From Archegozetes longisetosus (Eukaryota > Arthropoda > Arachnida > Sarcoptiformes > Trhypochthoniidae), in contig JAEMBT020000006.1 in NCBI GenBank assembly GCA_018873245.2, positions 127,804-191,803 of the forward strand: a DNA stretch of 64,000 bases, written 5' to 3'. Below, piece by piece: positions 50,276 through 61,604 of the stretch. The stretch's first letter is position 1; each line of letters begins with the position of its first letter. The position numbers and the translations under genes are program-made. The notes beneath the pieces are model-generated. The model ran no database searches. It saw only the letters and a list, made by a program, of their open reading frames with translations, and was not told the DNA's origin.

Positions 50276-51439
50276 TGAATACGAGCTGATAATTTTTATA
50301 AAAATTTTTTCGAACAAAGTTTTCTATAATTTGAACTAACGATGCGAAGAAGCCTTAATTTAATGTATCTTCGCATAAGCTTAGCGGCCATATGAATCAA
50401 GTTATTCAATGCAATAGTAGAGCTATTGGAATGTTTGCACAATTACTGTGATAAAAAATTTGATAGCGCTCTAAGGTTATTCTTCCTTTATGATATGCAT
50501 GTATTGTATTGAATATAATCAGTTCATATCTGAATGTACTGCAGGCACATATCGTTGATAAAATCACTGATATAATCTTCGCTAATAATAGAGGAAAAGA
50601 TTTTAGAAAAATTTCAATTCAAACGTTTAATATCAAATAATCAATAAGAGCTCATTTCATATTTAATGGTTAGATAAATTGAACAATTTGTCCAGAATCC
50701 TATTTCAATGATTTTGTTAATAGATTAGTTTGAGGCAAAAATTTGGTATGTTCTCCATAAACCCATTCATGATTTGACTTGAGAACTAGGTTTCTAAAAA
50801 TCCCTTAATTTAGAAAATAAAAGTCAAAATTAAATAACTGGACTGCAATTGAGTACAATTTTCTAAATTTTATCACACAATGAAGGTCATTAGTTAATTG
50901 TTGGACTTTACTTAATCCCGTTATTCAAAGATCGAATTGGGGTATTATTGAGTAATTGTTTAGCTTAAAAATTAATTCAATAGTTAGTCAACTAATCAGA
51001 AAATTAGTAATCTAATTGTGATTAATGTTCAATATAAATTTTTAGAGCAATGTAAAGGCACTTGAAGCTAGAATGACAAAACAATGACGTCTAACCAAAG
51101 TCTAAGATATCTCGGATTGTGTCGTATTCTCAGATATCATTGTATGATTAGAGATGTGTCATCTTCTTTTTAAGTGGTTATTACATTACATTCTCATGAC
51201 TATGCAATTATAACTTGGTTCGCTCCGAATCGCAGAAATCCGGTTGGCTCAAAGGTATTCGGCGAAAAGCTAAATCAATAAATTAGGCTAAAGTTTTTAA
51301 ACCAAATTAAATTGACCCAACTAATCCAAGCTAACAACAATTAAATTTATGGGCATTATGATTAGAATTTTGTTTGAATACAAAGTTAAAATTTAGACAG
51401 ACTTGTTTATTGGAGTACGATTGCAAGTGTAAGAATCTA
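50276..51439. other. Region upstream of the SLC7 gene
   Basis: Probably includes the transporter promoter and 5' UTR. No coding sequence seen. Confidence 0.45.
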
Positions 51440-52140
51440 ACGAGGGAAGTTCGGGACTATGTAATAACCGATTTCAAAAATATTTTTATGGCATAAATAA
51501 CATGTCATATGATGTTCGAAATGACATATAAAAAAGGCTGACCGCTAGACACCCACAAGTTATGACCACTCAAAAAGTGTTTTTTAAGGTCTATTACTAT
51601 TGATTCCTATGTATTTTGCCTATCAAATAAGTACTCTAATTCAGTCAAATTACTCAATGGATGGCAATAATATTGTTAGTAAGGAAAAATTTCAAATAAT
51701 CTTGAACAAAAAAAGATAATCTGAAGTTTCATATTTAAAAGTAAGTTTCTATATGTCAATAGTTCTAAATTTTTGTATTCGTCATATCTCTTAACAAGTT
51801 TCTTTAAAAATCCATTGAATTTAAAAGATATGATAGATACGAAACAATTAGAACTATCGATATATAGGAAAACTTACTTTTAGATATATATGAAATTTCA
51901 GATTATCTTTTTTGTTCAAATTGATTTGAAGTTTTTCATTGTTAACAATATTATTGCCGTCCATTGAGTAATTTGACTGAATTAGAGTACATTTTGATAG
52001 GCAAAACACATAGGAATTAATAGTAATAAGCCATAGCAGTCAGCCTTTTTATATGCCTTTTCAAACATCATATGACATGTTATTTATGCCATAAAAATGT
52101 TTTTGAAATAGGTTATTACATAGTCCCGAACTTACCTTGT
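51440..52140. mobile_element. Palindromic (foldback) element, ~700 bp
   Basis: The left arm contains GAAGTTCGGGACTATGTAATA and the right arm ends with the complement at 52140. The arms are near-complementary over about 300 bp each (for example TAACATGTCATATGATGTT against AACATCATATGACATGTTA, and AGGCTGACC against GTCAGCCT). No ORF. Confidence 0.8.
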
Positions 52141-53087
52141 AAGAAATCGTTACTTCTCTATTGAAATGATATGAGCTATGCAATGGTGGCCACACGTTTC
52201 AACTAACCTCTACGAATCTTATTTAGCATAAGTTGAGAATAGTGTCAGATCACTTCGCTCGTAATGCTTGAGGTCCCTTGCTTTGCAATCTGACGCTATT
52301 CTCATTAAAGATAAACTACACAGGTCGATACCTAGCCACTTAATAGAGAAATTTCACATTTCGAATGTTATTCTAATGAGGATTTCTAAGTAAAGTATTT
52401 CGAAGGACCAATTGTACTATCGATGTGCCTTTAATAGTGATGGGACGCATTTTGAGCGTGATCGGCGTAATTTTTCAAAAGGTGGACTGAGTAAATTTTT
52501 CAAGCTATGGCTAAGTGGATTACATCTAGGGGGCGTAAAATATTAAACTCATTATAAGTGTTTTTTATAACTTTCTTTTATTTAAAATCCTAGAATTTTG
52601 AAACTCGACCACATTTTTAAAAAATAATTAGTGGTGTTTTCATATCACATGCTTATGATTATGAGTGATTAAATATGTCAAACTCTAGTTTTGTTGAACG
52701 CATGTTTATCGTCAAACTATTCTATAAGTCTAAATCTTTTTAGGATATCTTGAAAATAAAATTGATGCCATAAATCTTTTGGCGATAGAATAACTCGAAA
52801 AAGCAATCAAAATTGAAATTGGGGAGTTTCTCACTGAGGTCCTTAATGATATTGGGAATTTCAGTTCGTCTGCGTTCGTAATCAAGATAGTCGCCATATC
52901 GAGTCTATTATATCTTAAACTGCTATCTTTTTCTTTACTTTGTAAAAATTTTCATTTCAATAAATAAAGTAGATTAGGATTCATGAGCTTTAATTTCTTA
53001 GGAAGTTTGTTATTTTACATACTGTATTAGATACATTACAACTATTGTAAGGAGCAAAAAAATCTGCCCCATTTTCTCAAGTAATTA
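52141..53087. other. Non-coding stretch before the mariner element
   Basis: No gene recognised. A stem-loop at about 52230-52305 has 16-bp arms, GAGAATAGTGTCAGAT and ATCTGACGCTATTCTC (one G-T/A-C difference), with a loop of about 42 nt. It may be a MITE remnant or a structured RNA. Confidence 0.45.
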
Positions 53088-54440
53088 TTAGGTCGGCTGA
53101 AAAGTAATTGCACATTCATATCTAATCAATGAATAAAGTAGTAAACATGTTTACTACAAATTATTACGCAGGTGTTAATTTACTGCTTCACGATGCAGAC
53201 CACTTTGATTTTGCTGCCTTTTATCAGTGATATTGTAGTGGCCCCAAAAATTGACCCTCTTCGGGCCAGTGTTGCCAATGAAGAACAGAGAGCGTTTATA
53301 AAGTACCATGCACTACTGTGCTCTACTGTCCCTGAATTTCCAATATGCTAACTAAAATAGCCAGTCGAAATGCAATTAAGATGAGACAGGTATATAATCT
53401 TTACCATCAATTTCGGGATGAAGGGCGCACATCATGCCAAGATGAGCCATGCAATAGGAGACCTTGCGTTGCAACAGATGAAGAACATCAACGTTCACTT
53501 GAAGAACTCCTAGAAGAACAAAGAAGTTGGACCACAGAAGATTTAGCTTTTCCGTTAGGGACCAGTAAGTGCAGTGTTCAACAGCTTTAAAAGAAACTAA
53601 ATGTGCGCAAAGTGTTATCGCGTTGGGTACCATACAGTCTTACTGATGAACAGAAAGAACTTCGAGTAAATATATCAATAGAACACTTTGAAAGATATCA
53701 CCATGATCCCGAGCTCATAAATAGAATTATAGCTATCGATGAAACCTGGATAAAAAGTTATGATCCCAAAGATACTTCACAATCAAAATAATATCGATAT
53801 CCTGGAGAGGAGCTGTATGTTTGATTTTCAAAAATTGAAATTTTTAAATTTATGCAAATGACCTTGAATTTAATCTCAGGCCAACGAAAGTTAGGAGAAC
53901 GTTGAGAGATTGGAAGCAGATGATGATAGTAGCTTTTTATCAAAATCGGGTGCTGGGTTATCAAATTCTTGCGAAATATCAGACTGTTAACAATGATGTA
54001 TATGTTCAATTTTTGGGAAGAGTAATATTTCCTTCCATACAAAGACACCGAATTCGACATCCTATAATATTGAACGATACTGCAAGGCCTCATAAACACC
54101 GGAATGTCAAAGATTTCTTAACTAGACATCGATGGGAGGAACTAAAACACCCCTTATAGCCCTGATTTGAACCCCTGTGATTACGACGGCATCGCTAGAA
54201 TTAAGAGGCCAAATAAGGGTAAAAGATTTTCAAACGAGCTTGCTTTGGGAGCTGCTTATGAAGAAGTTATTCGTGAAATTAATTTTAAAAATGCTGCCAT
54301 TGGAATATCAAGGTTACCAAAGCGTTGGGAAGTTGTCATAAAGCTTGAAGGCGACTACATTATATGATACTAAAATATCATTTTTATATCTGTTTTCGAT
54401 AAGGAGTTATGAATGTGCAATTACTTTTCAGCCGACCTAA
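53088..54440 (+). mobile_element. Mariner element, full length but inactivated
   Basis: Perfect 30-bp terminal inverted repeats (TTAGGTCGGCTGAAAAGTAA at 53088; complement ending 54440) and a TA on each side as the target duplication; 1353 bp in all. The transposase is read in pieces on the plus strand between about 53345 and 54367: an HTH-rich N-terminus (MRQVYNLYHQFRDEGRTSC), the first catalytic Asp in IAIDETW, the second in ILNDTARPH, and YSPDLNPCDYDG with the third, then RIKRPNKGKRF. At least four frameshifts or stops break it. Confidence 0.93.
53345..54367 (+). pseudogene. Broken mariner transposase (DD34D type)
   Basis: Open fragments 53345-53590, 53603-53791, 53902-54159 and 54167-54367 follow one another in shifting frames. 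The catalytic segments (IAIDETW, ILNDTARPH, SPDLNPCDYDG) are all still recognisable, and the C-terminus ends normally (KRWEVVIKLEGDYI). Breaks include a stop after SVQQL, frame loss near 53790 and a one-base shift before the third catalytic Asp. It cannot make a working transposase. Confidence 0.9.
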
Positions 54441-54597
54441 TACTAAGCAACGGTGAGAGATTTAAAGACCATTTTTATTCTGTTATAAGTGGTATATATC
54501 GCAGATTAATGAGTGACAAAACTGATCACTTTATTATGTGACCATTGGCCATAATGCACATTTCTATACGGCGTGGAAGACAGTCAAAAGGTTCTAT

Positions 54598-57534
54598 GTC
54601 AAAACAGCTAAAATAAAACAGTTAATCAATATAAGCTAGTGTAAAAGCGCTAATGGTAAAAATCTAATCAAAATCAGCTAATTTAAAAAATTATGATAAA
54701 CGGTTTAAATTGAGTTTTATTGTAATAATACTTTGATAATCAAATATATCAAATTAAACATTCAAATTAATATTATGAGATAAAGTATTAAGGTATTCGA
54801 GTATATTACTATTGTCATATACATGATTAACACATGATTGAACACTTTCTGCACAAACTCGATATATTAATATTCTACTTTGTGATGGTTGTGGTAGTCC
54901 TGCTTCATACTGGTTGAGTTTAAACCTAACGAGAGATTCTTCCTTTTTCAAAGCATCAATAAGTTTCCAAATAGTGGGATGTGACGCACCAATAAGTGAA
55001 CTTAATCGACGGTACCATTTTTCGACGTTATTGTTTGTCTTTGGTATACCATCAACCACAGCATCATAGCAATTCCATAGATGAATTGCATATCTTGGAG
55101 CACGTCTTCTATGTATTAATAAATGTCCGATGTAATTGTTTTCAAAGTAATCAATTAGATTTTCTAATAATTGTTCATTATCAGTGAAGAAAGCAGTATC
55201 AGTCAATCGTTCAAAAGCTGTTTCGACGTCATTGACTGGAACAAAGGCTAGGCATACCAATTTTTTGATGTTGTAGGCAAATTCTGCTTCATTTATATAA
55301 CGCTCACGAATTTGAGGAATATCATTAATTCTTCTCCAAATGGCTTGAGAAAAGTGAAAAAAACAGCCACGATATTCTGAATTTGGAAATGAAATTTGAA
55401 AAGCATTAATTGCCGAAAGTTCAAAGTCAGTTAAAATCGATTGTGGTCGAAGATTATCTTGATGACGTTTGAGTTCTTCAAACACTCGTAAATAATCATC
55501 TTGAGTCATATCCGACATAAGAATGAAAAATGATGATAATACATCATTGAATTGAATTGAATGTATGGTATAAAGTTAGCAAATAGTTGAGGGCATGTTT
55601 TGAATGTTCCATCTGCGAACCAATGATTGCTATTAGAAAAACGATGTAGGCTATTTTGTGTTGCGAATATAATAAATCTTTTGGGATCTTGAGAACCACT
55701 ATCATATAAAAGAAATTGTTCGTTGATTGCTGTTAACGAGTAATCTTGAGGAATAATTAAATCTGTTAAAGTGGTAGGATTTGCTGGACCATAGTTGTTT
55801 CGTTGACGTCTTCGTTGAATTGTCCGCTTTATCAAATTGACTGATGGTAGTTTACCAGAAACTGAAGGAGTGACATTAGCTGTTCCCACGGCTAAAACAT
55901 TATTTTTAGATTCTTGAGAATTTGTTGCAATTTCTTTAATTTTTGCCATGACTTCTTTGGCTTCAACAAGTGCAATATCTTGAACATGATTATGATGATC
56001 TGAATGCTGAATGACTTTTCTATCTGAAGTAATCGCTGTACCACGACATTTAGATGAATCGAATTGAGTACAACGCCAATATGTCCTCACAGCCGATTGT
56101 TGATATTTTCTAAATAAATAGCCATCATGTTTTAAAAGTCGATGGCCCTTATTACTCAGTACAAATTGAAGAGATATTTTGCACGATATGGAATAATGCA
56201 AAAAATTTTACACAGTATTCTAACAGTGATTTGAAGAATTTTAGTTTATATATCAGAGAAATAGATGTAAACGAGGGCTCACACGAATTTGAATCAACAA
56301 ATAAGAGAATGGTATTTTATGTTTGATCTCAATCATGTGGTATGTCGAGGGATTTAGAAATTAGAGATTAACTCAACAGATTTAATCCTTTAGTTTCCAG
56401 ATTTCTACGAATATATTTACAATAGCATTTTCACATTCTACATCTAATGATATTTGAGGAATTTAAATGGGATTAAGTTAGCCTCATGAAATATTATTTT
56501 AGTTCTCTTTAATATCAGCTGAGCCTTTACGAGCTACATTTTAATCTTCTTTGTTTCATGTTTTGAATAAGTTTCCAATTTATACGTTAAAATTTAATGA
56601 CTTCATTTAATACTAAATCATATCTTCGTTGATAAAAAATTATTCTATTTCCAATGAAATTTTCTAGATGAAAAAGATAGTTTTCTAAGTGGAAATAACT
56701 TCTTCTGAACCCTTACAAAATTTTTTCTCTCGAAAATCTCTTCCATGGTTGATTATTTGGAAAAATAATACTATAAATAATTCAATCAAATATGATAAAT
56801 TCAATCTTTAAGAATCGAGGAGTTTTAAAATTTTTATTCGACAGATTATAATCTTTAATTTTAAGATTTTTGCCACTATCACTACTAAGAATTTGAAAAA
56901 TTAAGAATTCAAATTAATATTTTGTTTCCTTATTATTAAATACTATTATTAATATTTCTAAGGTTAGGTGTCGAAAATGTATATGGATTATATAACTTAT
57001 TTCCTATGTGGGATAATTTTATATTAATATGCATATAGGTTTAATGTTTGAAAATTTTTATATAAAAATGCAAAATAGCTGTGCAAGCTAACACAAACAT
57101 GAGAGTGAGATAGGGGAACCGAAGGGATTACCTTCATTAGTGGACTTTAGCCACTGAGAAAAGGCATAACTCGCTCTGTTTACTGGCAGCGATTTGCATA
57201 CCCGAACCAGTAGGACCGCTGAGCAAGGCGTTGTTGGATGATTCCCCTATTCGCTAACATGGTAGCCAACTATGCACAGCAATATTATATACTCACTATT
57301 CATTTATAACAGTTATAAAAGTGCTTTATTTATTTTGTACAGTTTATATTAGCTGTTTTGGTTTAGCTGTTTTTATGATTGGCTGTAACTATTTTAGCTC
57401 TTTTGGGTTATCTGTTTAAGTCTAGCTATTTTGTTTTAGCTGATTTTACCTAGCTTTTTAAGCTTAGCGATTTTTGTTTAGCTAATTTTGTTTAGCTGTT
57501 TTTGTTTTAGCTGTTATTTTTTAGCTGTTGTGAC
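54598..57534 (-). mobile_element. MULE (Mutator-like) DNA transposon with repeat-rich ends
   Basis: Ends read GTCAAAACAGCTAAAATAAA (from 54598) and, as complement, GTCACAACAGCTAAAAAATA (ending 57534). Many copies of a TTTAGCTGTTTT-like unit fill the right end (57349-57534), with fewer at the left. Such subterminal repeats are common transposase-binding arrays. Between them lies a FLYWCH/MULE transposase gene. I see no exact target duplication. The 56210-57340 part is non-coding and contains a short inverted repeat around 57100-57260 (GATAGGGGAA/TTCCCCTATTC). Confidence 0.75.
54754..56201 (-). pseudogene. MULE transposase with FLYWCH zinc finger, one frameshift
   Basis: Two overlapping minus-strand frames, 56201-55506 and 55518-54754, together about 480 residues. 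The first has a FLYWCH-type finger (LSNKGHRLLKHDGYLFRKY, YWRC, HHNH) and the first catalytic Asp in HWFADGTFKTCP. The second has STDFE-type LTDFELSAINAF with the second Asp, the GCFFHFSQAIWRR helix, and NNNVEKWYRRL with the probable third acidic residue. The frames change near 55570, around a run of ATTCA repeats; otherwise the gene is intact, which suggests recent activity or an assembly error at that point. No upstream ATG is obvious in the first frame. The product would cut and join the element ends. Confidence 0.85.
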
Positions 57535-58512
57535 TCCATACGCAGTCAAAATACCACTTGACTGTCTGGTTCAAGTCCGTTCCATATCTCTTGAAATTCT
57601 CGTGTTAATTCACTTAATGTTCTCAATTGATTTTGAATAATATTCAGCAAGTTTTTAAATAATGCATAAGAATTGAGATCAAGTGACAAGTCTATTAAAC
57701 ACATTAGAAACAATGTAAATCAAAGCAAGCGGCAGATTTTTATGGTTCCTACTATATGATGGGCGTAGCCACTAAGATCTTTAAAAAAGCCGATTTCCTT
57801 ATCTTTAGACTTAAAAATTATGCCTTCACACATAGATCAGTAAAGAAGATATTTTCGTAATAAAATTTGGGTTTTCGTTAAATCGGTTTCCGTTAGATCA
57901 GTTTTCATTAAATCGGGAACATACCATCAAGCAAATGGCACTACATTTCAATTTTAATTATAATCATCTGTTCAATTCTGTCAATAAAGACTGTTAAGAC
58001 CCAGAACTAAATTTAATTTATTTAATGGTTTGCATTCTTTCAATTTTATTCTATTAATCAGCTAAAGTCTTAAGTCAGTTTAATATTTTGAGATATGTTT
58101 GATTGTTTTAACTATTATTTTTATTTTACTTTGGCTTTCATAGTGTGCCACAAGGGTTTTGGGAACTATATATTTTTTTGAAAGTACTTATTCACACAAG
58201 AGTACGGTATGTGCTGCTCATTCCCCAAATCAGACCTTGGAGCCATATGTCTGGCTTCATCACCTTAAAGATCGTGTCGTTGGATTCATCTCGACGACTG
58301 CTTTGAGAGAAACTTCCGACTCGTCTAGAGTGGTCTTTGAGGTGGTGTCACCGTATTTTATCCTGGTTAAGGCCATTAAATGAGCGTAAATACCGTTTGA
58401 ATAAATCATGACAGACTCGGAGAAGGTTAAACGCCAACTACTCAAGAGTTTGTTGCGCACCGCTATTGTAAATCCTGCTTGTATTTCAGTAAAGTTATTG
58501 TCAGATCAAAAC
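57535..58512. other. Non-coding stretch between MULE and a foldback element
   Basis: No gene recognised. A 75-codon open frame at 58159-58383 and an overlapping one on the other strand have no recognisable motif and may be transposon debris. Confidence 0.4.
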
Positions 58513-59449
58513 ATATCGTCGACTTGGTTCTAGAAAGTTCTAAATAGAAAAACTTATATTAAGAGAAAAACAAGCTCAAAGTTTAGGACCTCATGTAGAC
58601 TAACAGCAATCATGAAATTTTCAGGTGAATATATTATTTAACTTCAAATATTCGGTACTTTAAAATAATTATTTGAATCGGTGCTAAATCATCTCTTTCC
58701 TTTATTTCTGTGCACACGATTTTTGATTTAGAACTATCGAGCATTGAAATCGAGCTAATAATTTAGATCTAGAAAGTTCTAAATGTAGACAAATTAAATA
58801 AAAACCTTTAAAATCAAACTATTATGAAGGAAACTTTTATTTAAGACAAAAAATAATTATTTAACTAAATTTTAATTTATGAATTTAATTTAATTTGTGA
58901 AGACTTTCGATAATATTTAAATTTATTTTCGATTTAAATATTTAAATAATACGGAACAATGATTAATTAAAATTTTATTTCAATTTATTGCTTCAATTCG
59001 ACAACTGAACAAAAAAATGCTCACATTTCACTCTATTAATAACTACGCAGTTACTGAAAATATCCTTATATGATGAAAGAGTTTTACTAATTAAGTAACG
59101 AGATGTCTAATATATTTTTAACACTATTTTGGCCTATAATTAAATAAATTTTATAATGAAGTTATTTATTTTAACTTAAATTGAATGAGATTTGAATTTT
59201 TTAATGTTCTATTGATTTGAAAGTCAAATATAACGCTAGATTTCATAGTAAAGCTCTTAAGATAGATTTAGAACTTTCTAGATCTAAATTTTCAGTCTTA
59301 AAATTTATATAACTATATTTCACTAAGGATTGTGAGATAACTATAACTTTTTTTAATGAATGGATTTGAGAGAATGTTTGTCTCATCAAATAGCATAAGA
59401 ATATTTTTTTTACTCGATTTGGAACTTTCTAGAACCAAGTCGACGATAT
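58513..59449. mobile_element. Inverted-repeat element, ~937 bp
   Basis: Terminal inverted repeats of about 28 bp, ATATCGTCGACTTGGTTCTA at 58513 with the complement ending at 59449. A related inner pair (ATCTAGAAAGTTCTAAAT near 58765 and its complement near 59270) repeats the TCTAGAAAGTTCTA motif. AT-rich, no ORF. Confidence 0.75.
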
Positions 59450-59999
59450 AAAGACAAACTTAAACATATGAAGCACTAGGAATTGGATCTATCAATCGGA
59501 CTCCCATTCTTATGGACCGCTAATATTATATAAGCCCAAATTTGACATTATTCTACAGGCCATTTACTCTCAGCTTTACTAGTTTTGTATTTGAGATTTT
59601 CTTATTATTTATGGACTGACGTTTACTTAAAATGTGGAGAATCTTCCCGAGTTTTTTATCCTTTATATGAGCATATTTTAGCATAGGTTGACCAGACGCC
59701 CAGTTTTGGACTGGATTGTCCATTTTTGGGTCTCACAACACCGTCCAGTGCGGGGTAAGAACTGAACATAGAAATTCCATAACAAACACCATTACAAACC
59801 CATCACATTAGTCTTTATTTTTAAAGAGTGTAGAACTTATCTATTGTGCTTATTTCTATCTGTGATATTTGTGCAATATCCTCAGTTTTTCAATTCTACA
59901 TCATTATGGAACACTTCTTAGTCAACTTCATCTTTAAAGTAAGTTTTTTCGCTTTTGGTTTCGCTTGTTTGCTTGGCCTGAATTGCATGGCATTAGTTA
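59450..59999. other. Region upstream of the Merlin relic
   Basis: No gene. A GC-richer piece at 59686-59760 (GGTTGACCAGACGCCCAG...) looks like the end of a transposon but I found no partner inside the window. Confidence 0.35.
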
Positions 60000-61112
60000 T
60001 TGAATTTTAATGAGCGGTTTCCAACCGAGGATGTTGCCATAAATTTTTGCATGCGTCTTGATATGATACCTTCTGAGGAATCCATAGTCCTGCACGCAAA
60101 CTGTCCGGCATGTGGATCACCGATGAGGAAGGAAAATCGTGATCATAAACTTGGCTGGCTATTACGTTGCGTTAACAGGAGTAAATGTGGCGATTGCAAC
60201 AACTGTAAACGACGTCGCAATGTTCATTTATTGGTCGGAAAACGGTAAACTCATTGGATTTGACAGTCTTTCGTCATTTACATCTAGATTTTCGACAAGC
60301 GCTTCAAGTTTTCTACTGCTTTGCGAGCAGCTTTTCCGTCAAAACAACAATGGAGCAACTTGCAATTTCTAAAAAGACAATCATCGATTGTTTCAATATA
60401 GCTCTTCAGGTTCCTAATCATTTCGAAGATAATTTAACAATGATTGGGGCCCCGGCTTGACTGTAGAAATCGACGAGAACCATATTTATCTAGGCAAATA
60501 TAATCGTGGATGTCAACCGATTCTATCATCGGTTCAGGTTGTTGGTGGAGTTTGCTGTGAGACTTGTCAATGCTTCATTGAGAAAACGGAGATTCGAGAT
60601 CGACAAACTCTACACGACATCATCAGAAGACGTGTACATTGTGGTTCCATCATCATTAAAGATCTTTGAAAAGGATAACTTGGAGTTGTTGAGGAGTGCA
60701 ACATGTCTGCGCAATTCAGAATCAACCACAAAGGCAACTTCTCAGAAAAGGTTAGAATACCTGAAGGTACTGAAGAAATCGAAGTTCATGTACGCACCAA
60801 CACTGTCGAGAAATTATGGAGAGAATTAAAGCGCAGCATCAAGGCGTCCGAGAGTACACCAACGTGAGTGGCGAATTTATCCAGTGGGTGAACACATATA
60901 TATATCGTTTTATCTACTTTCGGAACAATTTGGACTGTTTGGCCAGCGATGATCAACGATTTGAACGATTTTTGGAAGATGACAAAGTTGTATTTCCTGG
61001 AACTTCGCCACCACTACCACCTCCAAAGATAGATGCATTAGATTCAGACCTTGACTTGGAGCTCGAATATGGCCACGATGAATATGATGATGAAGATTCT
61101 GAAGATGATTAA
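60000..61112 (+). pseudogene. Merlin (ISXO2/IS1595-type) transposase relic
   Basis: Coding fragments in shifting frames: 60000-60248 with a zinc ribbon (CPACGSPM...CVNRSKCGDC), 60254-60436 with an HTH-like stretch (FSVKTTMEQLAISKKTIIDCFNI), 60457-60669 with the ISXO2 core start VEIDENHIYLGKYNRG and first catalytic Asp, then fragments with VNHKGNFSEK and NTVEKLWRELKRSIK (third acidic residue), and an acidic tail (60979-61112). This domain order is that of Merlin transposases, the eukaryotic relatives of IS1016/IS1595. At least three frameshifts and several stops. No clear terminal repeats were found. The true start codon is uncertain. Confidence 0.8.
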
Positions 61113-61429
61113 TCATATTAACATTGATAAGAGTATAGCAGTTGGGAACGACTCACTTCCCGTCGCCCTACCCACGCGATATATATTTCGTTGGATTCAG
61201 CATTGAAAGTTGTATGCATATACATATATGCGGTCGTGGGGGAGTTGCTGGACACTATCTTTTCGATGCTTTATTCATAGATTTTACGCTTCAATGGGAT
61301 AAACGCTCACCAGGTCGCCCCCGCCTGAGTTAGAGTATCGCGCGGTAGCCTAGCTTAGCCTCAGGTTCACTTACCGATTACAGTTCGACTTGTCACCTAA
61401 CCCAGCCTGGGCCCCCTACCTAAACCTAT

Positions 61430-61475
61430 ATTAATATAATAGATTAATAATTTAACCTGACCTAACCCAAATAGG
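61430..61475. repeat. Telomere-like CCTAA/CCTGA tract in the MITE
   Basis: A short run of CCTGACCTAACCCAAAT-type units inside the inverted-repeat element, with a similar CCTAACCCAGCCTGG piece at 61396-61411. It is a third instance of TTAGG-like sequence within a foldback element in this window. Confidence 0.5.
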
Positions 61476-61519
61476 TCAAGTAGGGTATCAATCCTCTCAG
61501 CTCATCGAGTTGAATACAA

Positions 61520-61520
<1 letters not shown>

Positions 61521-61558
<38 letters not shown>
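61521..61558. repeat. TA microsatellite
   Basis: An uninterrupted TA tract of about 19 units within the MITE at 61132-61604. Confidence 0.95.
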
Positions 61559-61559
<1 letters not shown>

Positions 61560-61604
61560 CATGGGTAGGGTCACTGGAAGTGCCCCGTTCCCAAGTGCTA
61601 TACC

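Larger units (their letters stand above)
61132..61604. mobile_element. Inverted-repeat MITE directly after the Merlin relic
   Basis: Ends of about 48 bp pair: AGTATAGCAGTTGGGAACG at 61132 and its complement ending at 61604, including CCTACCCACGCGATATATA on the left. The interior has a (CCTAA)-like tract near 61430-61475 and a long TA repeat at 61521-61558. No ORF. Confidence 0.75.

Noticed and set aside
57560-57610. CTGGTTCAAGTCCGTTCC, reminiscent of a tRNA T-arm
   Set aside because: No matching acceptor stem, anticodon arm or D-arm at the right spacing on either side.
58159-58383. 75-codon open frame on the plus strand
   Set aside because: No recognisable motif, lies among transposon debris, and an equally long frame overlaps on the other strand.
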